A stretch of 64,000 bases of DNA from Sipunculus nudus. Its lineage: Eukaryota; Annelida; Sipuncula; Golfingiida; Sipunculidae. Location: the NCBI GenBank assembly GCA_026874595.1, contig CM049322.1, positions 6,373,900 to 6,437,899 on the forward strand. Reading direction: 5' to 3'. Below the pieces are notes generated by a model. The model did not search any database and was not told where the DNA came from. It saw nothing but the letters and a program-made list of their open reading frames with translations. Positions 25,756 through 37,400 of the stretch are shown one piece after another (within the stretch, counting starts at the first letter, position 1; the number at the start of each line of letters is the position of its first letter). Both the position numbers and the translations under genes were made by a program.

Positions 25756-25812
<57 letters not shown>
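25756..25812. repeat. (AT)n microsatellite
   Basis: Uninterrupted alternating AT after a 'gtatatat' start. Confidence 0.9.
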
Positions 25813-25814
<2 letters not shown>

Positions 25815-26830
25815 AAAGATATTATCAGTATTGCATTTTCATGGTAATACATGGACACCTGTATTTATTTATTTATTTTTTTACTTAGATATATGACTAA
25901 ATTTGATTTCGACGCATCTGTGTAATATGAAATTCTCATACTTTGAGAAAAATCATGAATAATTTGATTATAACACAATTATGTAAGATATCACTGCTTC
26001 GAGTATAGGCCTACATGTCGAGTATTTGTATCATATAATTTGTTGATTTCCGAGTAAAATTCTCATTACCGGAATAAGCCTGTCTTGTGCTGTTTTTTAT
26101 GTGGATATAAGGGAGTGTGTGTGTGGGATGGTGTGTGTGTGTGTGTGTGAGGTAGGGTGAGTGATGACGAACTGCTGCGTGTGTGAATAATGGGGGGGGG
26201 GGGTTGTCTTTTAATTGTGTCCATATGTAGTTTACAGAGGTCAAAGTCACGTAATGTTATTGACTTGTGGCCTATTCTGTAAAGATAATAACTGTCGATA
26301 TGCATACAAGATATACGGTATAATAGGTAAATTTCAAATAAATTAGTTAACCTGTCGTAAGGTAATCATTTCCCTTTAGTCACCCTATTTTACAGACTTG
26401 ACCATGTAGATTTATATCTACTCAGGATTAAAATACGTCGTTTCACACGATTAAAAAAAAAATAATCAAAGACACATACATTATTTTGAAAGAACATAAA
26501 ATTGTTCGTATATTTGAGGTTACAGATATGCGAGGTACGCCATTTTTCTGTAAGTATAATATTCTATATTACTACAGGCCGGTGCACGTGAGCATATCAA
26601 GTTCAAACCCATTAAGCTTAATTAGATTGAGCCGTTTGTTATTCTTTACGGCTGAGAAAACGCCACTCAACCAATATCCTCGGAGTCGCATTCGGAAATT
26701 TGGGAAAGAATGAATTTTTCGAATGGCGTATTTCTACTTTTCGATTAATAGGGATATATTTCGGTTTCTCAATTTAAATTTCGGAAAAACGAAATTTCGG
26801 GAAAACGATATACGGAATTTTTAGTTTCTA

Positions 26831-26837
<7 letters not shown>

Positions 26838-26882
<45 letters not shown>
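26838..26882. repeat. (AT)n microsatellite
   Basis: Alternating TA run following short 'ttcggaaa..cgaaatttcgg' inverted motifs at 26690-26820. Confidence 0.85.
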
Positions 26883-26884
<2 letters not shown>

Positions 26885-27099
26885 CAGCCATTAATTGTTT
26901 ATTCAGTATTTTATAAACACTTCAAGAAAATAATAGCGTACTATTTGAATTATATTTTGTATTTTCCTCTTTATCCTATACAAAAATAACTAAATCTTTA
27001 AAATTTTTATGTAAACGCCTTTAAATAGGAAAATTAAAGGATCCGAAGGTGTCTTGGGTGATGAATGCAGCTAAAAAAAAAAGAGCAGGCGTACAAACG

Positions 27100-27680
27100 A
27101 TTATCAGTGGCGCCACCTATCCTATTTATGCGATAAATCTTGCCATGATCAATGGCCCTACCAAATTTCAGGCCAATAGGTAAAACCATTCCTGAGAAAT
27201 GTGTGAATTTATCTGAAATAAGGCGTACATGGCCATTACGTTATAGGTGCGCCACCCGATTTCAGTAAATGATAAAGCTGTCCAAGAGCTTTCCATTAAA
27301 ACAGAAATGGAGCAATTATGTTGAATAAGTGCTGAGATATGAGAGATATTTTGTACCAGCAACACTATTACAAGTGGCACCGCCTGTCTTTCGTGTGCGT
27401 TAAATATATCCACAATCTTCCACCGTGAAAATTTCAGACCGAAAGCTTACAGTATTCCACATACATATTTCCCCTTATATACACCCATAGATGCCATAAT
27501 GGAAAAATAATTACAGGTGGAGCCAGCAGAGTTCAGTTTATGATAAGGCTATCCAAAGAGCATTGCGCAGATCTGTTCAGTGAACCACTCCTCAGATACA
27601 GGTGATTATTACAAAAATGGGCCAAAATGGACCTAGTAAAGGTCGAAATCACTCTAATGGTAAATATAATGACCTCATTT
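27100..27680. repeat. tandem/dispersed 'gcgccacc-gataaa' repeats
   Basis: Four modules spaced roughly 125-145 bp apart (near 27110, 27250, 27365, 27515), each with 'ggYgccaccYgt', 'tgcgataaa/tgataaa' and 'gagaaat' or similar. They resemble units at 14.3-14.6 kb and 62.4-63.2 kb. Non-coding. Confidence 0.6.
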
Positions 27681-29098
27681 TAAAAGCTGACAGGATTAGT
27701 ATGCATTGGGGATACAACAAGGGACAGCTTATGTTGACCTTGAAGGTAAACATCTAAAATAATATCAGATGGAGATAAAGTCTAAAAGGAAGAGGTAATA
27801 TAGGCCATGATTGGTTGATATTTTTGTTTGTATTGATGAGTTAGAAAATTGTTGCAAATAATATTTTGTGACCTGACCAATTGTTTCTTAATGTTAAAAC
27901 TGAAGCATGAGAGAAGTTTGTGAACATACAATCTGTACTATTACCATGATCATTGGTAGGCTTTTTGATAAACTGTTGACAGTTCAGCAGTTTACACATT
28001 TCTTCAATTAGATCTTTTTTTACAGTATATAATTAAATATATATATATATATGTTTTTTTTATAAAATGTATACAGTTGCAATGTAACTGAAAACCCCAG
28101 TCCATAGGTGCAAGGAATTGGTTGTGTATGTGTGGGGGTTGTGTGTGTCACCGTAACAGTTTTTTTTTTTGGGGGGGGGAATGTTGGGAGTTTCAATTAA
28201 CACCTCTGTATATACATGTATATGAATGAAAATCACTCAATTCAACAGTGCTTGCTATTACAGCATAAAAAAAGTTCATTCCCAATCAACGAATATTCAA
28301 AATCGATAGACAGACTGGTAGACAAAGAAAGCTCATAACTTTATCTCCCATTCTGCCGAGGTAGAAATGAATATAAAAATTGATTTATAATTATAATTGT
28401 ATCATCATTTATCCCAATTTTGTTAGATAACAACACATTATGCATATAAATGTATTTATTTTTTTTTTACCACAAAAAAATATATCTTTTAATTTGCAAA
28501 ACAATGAATATCTGGAAATAATACTTGATTCAGATTTTACAATTTTAAATTGTACCTTTATCTATCCATAATTTGGCTTATATATCAACAATTTATGCAT
28601 ACTGATGGGTCTAGTTATATTCTAATTTGCTTAAATTATTTATCAGAAAATTTGTTTATTTAAAAATGCTTTATTACCACAACACACTGCATCTTCTGGA
28701 TAACTCCTTGAATTACTATTTCAAGAAAAAAATTGTATATTGGAGTGGAAACAGCATTACATTAGCAAAACATTTCAATGGGGGAGGGGTGATATGAGAA
28801 TAGCTGTTCACCTGTCACAGCAGGGGATCTCTCCCAGTGACCTGTTACAAATCAGGTACCCTGGCATGGCTGACCTCCAGTGACCAGAAGTGGCCTGCCT
28901 GGAGCTGGACATTATGCAAGTGAATACAATAGACACATCCGATAGTGACGTCACAGAAACTAGGTCACTGATCACGTGGTGCTCTGTAAGGCAAAACATG
29001 AGCTGCGGCAGGCACTGGACAAGCTATTTATACTACAATACCAATCTGAGTTACCCTTCATTTATCTCACTGTTTAGTGTCATTTTCCATATCAAATA

Positions 29099-30232
29099 CA
29101 GTCGTGACTTGACATTCCGACCCTTAACAATCCGGAAACCTTGCAATCCGACGGTATTTTCCAATAAACGAACGGGACCCATAGAAATTAGCCTTGACAA
29201 TCCGACAGCCTTGGATTCCGACATGACATTTCCCGACACAAACAAGGATACCGACGTATTTTCTGACTTGACAATCCGACCGGTATATATTGTCCTTTGA
29301 TGTCAGTCGTCGGGCTCGTGCACACAGCACCCTGATCAATTATAGGCGTGGAATGCAGCGATGCGTATTGTTCTAACTGTACACGAGAACCAATTATTGA
29401 GTCAATTTGGCTCCCTAATTAAGTCCGTTTACATCCGTACGTGGCACACATGAACCTCTCAGTGTGTGGTATACGCGGAGCTGAAGAATGGTGTCCATGC
29501 AGGACGTTTTCCAGGCACTCAACAGCGCGGACCTAGTGACCGCGGAGCGATATACCTCGAATTAGACAACATGGAGCCCACGGAAGCAATGCCGACGGAC
29601 GGTGATATTGTGTCAATGGTCAAAGAAGACGGAGTCGACAGCGAGTCTGAGGGAGATGATAGTCCTCCTAAACCAGTAACTCTCAGAGACACGATTGGAG
29701 AAATGGATGCAGGGCTACGGTATATTGAGGAGTAGGGCTTCGCTGCTTGGGACGTTGATGCCGACCGCTTAGAAAAGTCCATGAAAATGAAAAAAATAAA
29801 AGAACAAGATACAAGACAGATATGCTTGCATTCTTTAGACGCGCATGAACTTAGTAGATCAACCGCTGATTCATAAATATACATTTAGTTAATGTTTGTT
29901 CAGAAATATATAAGCATTCTCATAAACGTAGAATCTGCATAGGTCGTCAATCTTGACGATTGTGGTACATGTATATTTAGACACGTATACCAGAAATAAA
30001 AACAGTACTTCATGGCGTATGTTTTAATTTTCTAATTCACATTGTTCATAACAATATCATATACGTAGTTTATTATAACAAAATACCTTTTTTACATAAA
30101 AGTCCTCCAAACATTTAGGTCACATTGTATCTTTACCCTCCGTCACCTTTATTGATTTGACAGTCCGACAGCCTTGCAATCCGACATAAATTAGCGTATT
30201 ACATTTAGTGTCGGATTATCAAGTCACGACTG
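29099..30232 (+). mobile_element. Tigger/pogo-like DNA transposon, 1134 bp, complete termini
   Basis: Starts CAGTCGTGACTTGACATTCC (29099) and ends with the inverted counterpart ...ggattatcaagtcacgactg (30232). Termini match at all but about two of 23 positions, and a TA lies on each side (29097-29098, 30233-30234), the target duplication of Tc1/mariner elements. Subterminal 'ttgacaatccgac' motifs recur inside. The interior holds only a transposase remnant (separate entry), so this is a non-autonomous deletion derivative. Confidence 0.85.
29466..29875 (+). pseudogene. Tigger-type transposase C-terminal remnant
   Basis: An 89-codon frame (29466-29732, stop 29733-29735) reads ...VSMVKEDGVDSESEGDDS...TLRDTIGEMDAGLRYIEE. 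After the stop the same frame continues GFAAWDVDADRLEKSMK to about 29875. The 'LRDTIGEMDAGLRYIE' stretch with an acidic run before it fits the C-terminal tail of pogo/Tigger (jerky-like) transposases, after the DDE domain. No DDE or DNA-binding domain is present, so it cannot be active. The family call rests on the tail pattern plus the element's termini. Confidence 0.55.
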
Positions 30233-30239
30233 TACCATA

Positions 30240-30858
30240 AACATGTCATTCTAGTGTTCCTACAATTAAATAGTCATTTTAACTCCACGAGGCCTTCCCT
30301 CGAACATTTAAATTTGCAGCTGACAAACCCACCTGGTGTACAGCATCCATTCATTTAGTCATGGCTAATCAAGAGGTCAGAGGTTTTAACATTTCGGTTT
30401 TCACGCTTCATTCTATATATTTGTAATATGCTTTCCTACCACAAGTGAAGTTCCATTCTTAGATGTACATGGACAATTTTATGCAGAAGAAATCTTAGAC
30501 TTCCTTGTCCAGACCTGGACCTCCCTGTTGGTGAGAGTAAACGTTATAAATGCCAAAAAGGGAGTACAGCCTTCAATTAGGTAGATTTTTTTCCCATAAC
30601 AAATCACATTTTTTAGAGTTGCTTTTCTAAATATAAAATCTTGATATAAGAATAAATTTGTCTTTAGACCTGTCTATCAGCTGATCCAAGTTGAGAATAC
30701 CCATGAAAGCTTTATCTAATGACATAATTACTCATTTCTTAAGTTAATTTGAGACTCATAATCTGTAACAGATATACCTCCTTCACTTAATATTCAATAT
30801 ATGTTTTTATCATATCGTTTCTTATTCTTGTAATAGTAATGATAATAATAATAATATT

Positions 30859-30908
<50 letters not shown>

Positions 30909-33900
30909 TAATAATAATTAAAAATAATATCAATATCATTATTTTTTTATTATTGTTGTTATTATTATTAATATTATTATTATCACCAATATTAGTTCAT
31001 AATAATAACTTTATAATAATATGAATATCATTAATATCATCACTACTAAAAAGGACAACCCCTAGCAAATTTATATATTTTTTTACAAAATTAAAACTTT
31101 AATCAATTTAATTTTAATTTCAATTAATTTGCATTCCAACCTGTGCCACAAATTTGTAACCACAATTTAACATAAAAACTTAAACAACACAATTGCTTTC
31201 TCTTTCAAACGAACACATAACGTTGCATTTCGACTACAAAACCTCAATAAAATAACTGATTACAATAATACATCAAAGGTAACCAAATTTTACATTGTTT
31301 TACAGTTACCTTTCTTGTAATTATTATTATAATAACAATTATAATTAGAATATATAAAAAATATGAATGGTTCCTTTTTTATTCATGGTTCATATGAAGT
31401 ACTATATAGTAGTAATTATTTTCCATATACATGTATTAGTGGAAACCCAGGCAAGGTGTTAGACAAGATATCAATCATTTATTTTGAATAATACTACATT
31501 AATTATATAAAATATGAAAGTTTTTGGTGGGAGGTGCATTATTGCCCTTTTTAAAATAAGGATTGGCATTAAGATGTAAATAGTGATTAATGGGCAGGGA
31601 TTTGATGATATTTCTAATATTTATTGGTCCGGGGGCAGTTTAGACTATGTTTTTTATAAGCCATACAAATTATTAAGCAGTTAAGAATGGAACACATTTT
31701 GGTAAGTGGACATGTTTTCCTCAGTGTATGTTGATCACAAAAAACATGAAATTCTATATAAAGTCGTTCAAGTTTGATTGCAGTTTTTTTACAGTATGAG
31801 ATATCACTTGTTAGCACTACTGACATTCATATATTCATGTATAGGCCTATGATGAGCACCAAATGTTTGCAAATTTGCAAGATTATAATATACATATAAA
31901 AATTTTAATCTATTAAATTTTGTTTTAGAGAGGAGACTGAATTAACAGTTGAGTATTCTTGTATATTGGGTAGTATTAGTTTTAGGGGAGACTGCGCCAT
32001 TTAGTGTATTTTCATGTAGGTTATAGGCTACTGTTATAACTCATGGAATTTTTTTCACTAAAATTGAACAAATTTAAAGTTTTATAAGCTATATTGAAGA
32101 CAAGTCTTCTAAGATCTTAAACTTCTTTATCATTTCTGTCCTACGATCTTATATTCACAAGAGTCATCTCTGATAGAACCGACCAAATATGATCCGTTGC
32201 AGTAAATAGGCTTGTGCCTTTTATTTCAATGGGTTAAGTGTAGCCTAATTTATTCAGATAATAAAGTTACTTTGGGACATGGCAGGGTGTCTTTTATTTT
32301 TTATTACTGATCAAAGATACATTGATTCTATTATATAGGTATAAACTGTGCTGATTATATGGCTGGCAGTCAAGCTAGGCTGTGCTTCTTGCCTTACGGC
32401 CCAGTGCGCTTTTTGGGGGGCTTTGTTTGCAAACATCGGATATTTCAATAACTAACCTAATTTTTTAGCTTTTATTTTCAAATTTCAGTATTTAACAGAA
32501 TAAATACTTATGTGTACCTGCTGTGAAAATTAAATCAAATGTATTTACAGGGGAAAAACCGTGACAGGGTCAAAGTTGGGTAAATGCACCATTTTACCTG
32601 TGGGTCCCATGTCACAGAGATTGGACTTTTGGACTGTTTTAAAGTGAAATATTGTTGGTCAACTTCTATGGACATTCTGAACATTTTTAAGCTCTATTCA
32701 AGCGGATGCATCCGTAATTAACACAGAGGAAAGTGGTGTACAACAGAAAACTATTTTGCTGCTACCAAAACCAGTCTCGTGGTTCTGCTCATTTTCCAAT
32801 GGCTCAACTGCCAGTGGCGCTATAACGTTACTAGCGAGGAACAGGGAAACTTAAGTCAGTATCTGGAGTTTCTGTTGGATCCTAACATATCACTCAATAT
32901 ATATGGTGAGCCCTTTTATATACAATACTTATCATGGGGAAATTCTCCAGAACTGTCTATTATTGTCGCCCTATTAATGTTAGTCTTTAATTATCCTTTC
33001 ATATTAAATACAGTAATCGTCCATAGATAGGACGCAGTTGTAATTGTCGTCGCATATTTAATAAGCGGAGTAAAAGTTGGCTGTTATTCAGTTTTGTCAA
33101 AGTCAAGGCTAGTTATTTTAAAATCAAATATTTAGTTTGGTTTTCTTTCTTTCCAGTGTGGTATTCCTGGAATATTCCACCCAACCCTACTCAAAATGAC
33201 CATCTTGGAGCACAGAAAGTCATGAAACAGAGGTGGCGCCACCTGCAAGTTATAATCACATGTTGGTCATGTGCTGAGTAAGCGTGTACACTTTGGTGAA
33301 ATAAGTAGCAATGGTTTTATTAAAATGTGATAAAAATCAATTGGGCGGGTTGGACAGACTGAAGGGACATCAGAAATATTCGCCAACAGCAAAATTGGAA
33401 CTCTACCTACTGCAATGAATTTTCAAACACAAAACAAAGAACCACAATTATTTTATTGACACCTGAGTATGAACAAAGTAGATAACAATGTATCCATATA
33501 CAGGTTAATACATTCCAGTCAGCAATGAAATCTAGCTTACTTTTTGTTAATTTTACCGGTCACATACTAAACCCATTCATATCTCTGTTTATAATGTCTG
33601 CCAATTCCCAGCAAATCTTGTAAACTGGGATTTACAAAATATGTTTGCTTTGAAAATGGTGTTATGATATAATTTGGTCATAAGAATTAAATATTATTAC
33701 ATTTTATGTGACTTTTACATTTTTGTTTATTGATAATCTCACCAAATCCAGTATCTTCATTGCTGGTTTGGAAAATTGTTATTTTTACAAATAAAGAAAG
33801 TTATACATGTGAATTATGTTGTGAAGTCTAAACTGATATCACTACAGCCAAGACCTAAATTAATGATTGAAAACCAAGGCAGTAAAATCATATTATAATA

Positions 33901-34085
33901 AAATAAATACCATTTAATCTTTGAAAATGTGTATGATATTGCATTTAATCGATATTCCCCTCCTCAGTCTTTAGAAATTGGTTAATTATATCACTGCAAT
34001 AAGAATTCCTGAAAACAAAAATGTCCTCTTAAAGCTGGCCTTACATTGAGGTAGTTTTAAAATCCCTGATCCACCATCAACAGAA
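30240..34085. other. intergenic, no gene seen
   Basis: Between the Tigger-like element and SDHC copy A. AT-rich, with the (AAT)n tract at 30.84 kb, a repeat module near 32.53-32.64 kb ('gacagggtcaaagttggg', related to 47.2-48 kb) and a 'ggtggcgccacctg' palindrome module near 33.23 kb. No exon chain or conserved protein motif was recognised on either strand. Confidence 0.6.
30836..30910. repeat. (AAT)n microsatellite
   Basis: Run of aat/ata triplets with rare interruptions, continuing as degenerate AT-rich triplets to about 31025. The poly-isoleucine frame through it is not a gene. Confidence 0.9.
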
Positions 34086-34088
34086 CAG

Positions 34089-34098
34089 TTTATTTATT
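34089..34098 (-). terminator. possible poly(A) signal of SDHC copy A
   Basis: 'tttatttatt' on the plus strand reads AATAAATAAA on the minus strand, about 380 bases after the SDHC copy A stop codon. If used, the (AT)n tract at 34161-34294 would lie in the 3' UTR. Confidence 0.3.
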
Positions 34099-34158
34099 CC
34101 TGAGAGTTTTTTGTGCGTTAAAATTAATGGACTCCATCAAATATCACAATCAAAAAAG

Positions 34159-34300
<142 letters not shown>

Positions 34301-34476
34301 CTCACCAACTGCTAACTGGCCCCCCTACACACCAATAATATTTTCAGTATTGACACAGTAGGAACATTTTTGTCAATTCTCTGACAACCAACAGTGGTTG
34401 AAAATTTCAGGTGGTCATCAGTCTCAATATATATATATATATAATGTTATCAATGAGGATGTTATTGTTGGAGATC

Positions 34477-37400
34477 TCATAAATATGCCACAGCTGCAAG
34501 TCCAGCTGCTAAAATCCAGGATGCGTAAAACACTCCTTGTCCACTCTGGTAAACGCGACTCAGCTGGAAGCCCCGCCCTGTGTCCCAGAACTGAAAAAAT
34601 AAGTGAAAACACAGATAAAATTCTAAATATATATTTGGGAGGTAACTTTTCATGGCAAAATTTATTACTGCTATTATATCCATATAGGAACAGTTTACCA
34701 TTCAAAAAACAGTATTTGATGTTGTATCATAACAAATGTTTATTGTTACAGTACTAAAACTGTCATCCAGGGAGGGCTAGACAATAATCAATATATGTAT
34801 AAAGATTACGTATTTTTGACAAATTTTTCTACAATTTATTACCTAAATGTGCACTTTTAAGTAGAGCAAATAGATGTTTAATGTTCAGATATGCATGGTG
34901 TTCTGCTGAACAAGTAAATCAGATTATGGATGAAACAACAGGTCTGTGTTATGCCTGAGTCCTTCACTCACCAAATGCCGGATACCGTTGAGTGTATGGA
35001 ACATGAATGACCATCCAACGAGCGTCTTGACAGGGAACCAAAAAGCTGCTCCCAGACCGAGGCCCTGAATGGCAGTTACAAATGAAGGGAAGTCAGTGGA
35101 AGCTGCCATCAGTCCCAGAGGTAAACTGTATATACCTGAAACAGAAAAAAAAATGAAAAATTTTATAAGAATCTACCTGGCTTCTGCTGAGGAAATCTAT
35201 TAATACATGGACAGAAGACGAGGGACAGATGCATCATGGAATTTGCTCACATATGACTTATAAACAGAGTTAATTGTCAAGACTGTGAGGGAGAAAAGTT
35301 TTGATTAGTCTTAAGTGGCAGCAGACCTTAATCAGAGAACAAATTTTATCTACGTGACCTCTTGATTTTCTTTTCATGCATCCAGATCAATATGGAATTT
35401 GGTACCCAAACCTACCACCAGATGTCAGGTCCTCCGTGATACTTGATAGCAAGAACACTTTAGTAATACAATGTGCATCTTGTTCTTACATTAGCGTCTG
35501 GATCACCTAAATAATATCAAATGTTCACAGACATTAATTCTTCTCTAATAGCACTATTTGTTCAGCATCCTTGAGCATTCAGAAATGTATGTTTTTGAAA
35601 ATTGTCAATATCAATTTTTTTGCATCTTAAGGAATTCATTATTAGTCATTCTCACCTTTCTTCAGTTTTCAAAGAGTTCCTGTGAAAGCCTGGATTACGT
35701 TTGTAATTGTATCATTCTGATAAATATTATATTGTTAGCTGGGGAAGTGCACAATTTATGTATCATACTGCAATGTTTGTGAAGACGAGTATTTGCAGCT
35801 GTTTAAACAGCGTTGTAGGCAACCTCTGTGCCGCTGATTAACTAATTAGCTTAATAATTGGTATCGGCTTCCGAGTGAGCAGGTTCCCTTCCTTTGACGG
35901 CTTCAACAGGTAATGAGGTGGCTTACATCATCAAATGTTGTTTGGTATTGATATCGTTTATTTTGAAACAAAAATTTTGTTATATCCGATAAATGTCCAG
36001 CAACAAAAATTGGCTGTGTAAAAATAGCGTTCAAGGTCAATTTTTTTGTCGTTAAAACCTGGGAATGTTGTTAATATGTATATATACCGTACATTGAAAT
36101 GCATTCACGTGCGGCTCACGAAAAACCCACTTATCGTCAACCAACTGTTGAAATATAACAATATTGAGGGAATAAGTAATATTCAAGTTTCATAAGAGCC
36201 GTCGCGTCCATGCCCAGCAGCACCCATCTCGCTTTGTATAAACCGGCACGCCCAGTCCGACCACACCAATCCTGACCACGTCCAGGAACCGCGCGCCCAT
36301 CCCGACCGCACTCATTACGACTGACACCAAAGCCTGTCTGGATGTTAGGTTGGAACTTACTTTTTTCTGATACAGTAAAGTAGTCAACTCCACACCATCA
36401 AGTCTGAGTGCAAGTCTGAATCCAGGCCACTGGAGTCTGAGTCAAAGTCAAGAGTCCTCAAGGTTCAAGTCACCTTCTTTCAAAGTTTGAGTCAGAATAC
36501 AGGACCCTCAAGTCCAAGTCAGCTTCTGTGGCTCAGGGGGGGGGGGGGTAGAGCACAGGACTCAAAGCCGGGAGATTGTGATTTCGAATCTCAGCTGAGG
36601 TGGTGAGATTTTTCACGGTCAGCCCCCACCAAGGGTGAGCAATCTGCAGGATTAATGGGAAGGTCGTGCCCCAAGGTAGTGTTTCACTCACAAACGAGTC
36701 CAACTTTGAGGGGTTCTTCACATGGTAATTGGGACAATTACGCAACCGGGGCCCGCAGATGCAGTACTCATCGGGCCTGGTTAATGCCAGGATATAAAAT
36801 GAGAAGAAACGTGTGATACTGCCCTGTCACAGAGTCTGAAACTGGAATGAAATTCTGCAGATGTACATATAGGTACAGGTAGTTAGTTAGCATTAAAAAA
36901 ACAGAGGCAGTTACCTCCACCAAAAAAATTCCAAGTCGGAGTCCCTAAAAAAGTGGACTAAGGTCTGGACATGATTCCTCCATCACTGACGGTACAGTTT
37001 AACAGTTCACAGCAAATAGAATGAAAGTGATGATTATCATCAGACATAGGCCTCAACAAAATATGACATTAAACACAGATAATATTATCTTTGAGTTTTT
37101 TTTCCTACTGCTAATGAAATCTGCTTGTCCAAAATAACTCTCTCATTTTCATTCTAAAAAAAAATAATCTTTTAGTACCCATAAGGATTAACATCTTTTT
37201 TTTTTTTTTTGTGATGAAGAAAATGATTCTGCCTTACCTAGAGTCATAGCGACTCCTGTGACTCTGTTGGCAATGGAAAGTGTCCACGTCCACTGAGGCC
37301 TGAAATAAATAATCAAATGACTGTATCAAGCTGGAGAGGAAAACAAATCTATCAATTATACTGTACAGTTTATTACTGAGATAATTTTATCTCTACACAC

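Noticed and set aside
29051-29884. Minus-strand and alternate-frame ORFs across the Tigger-like element
   Set aside because: They overlap the terminal and subterminal repeats, have no recognisable domain and are antisense shadows of the transposase tail or the termini.
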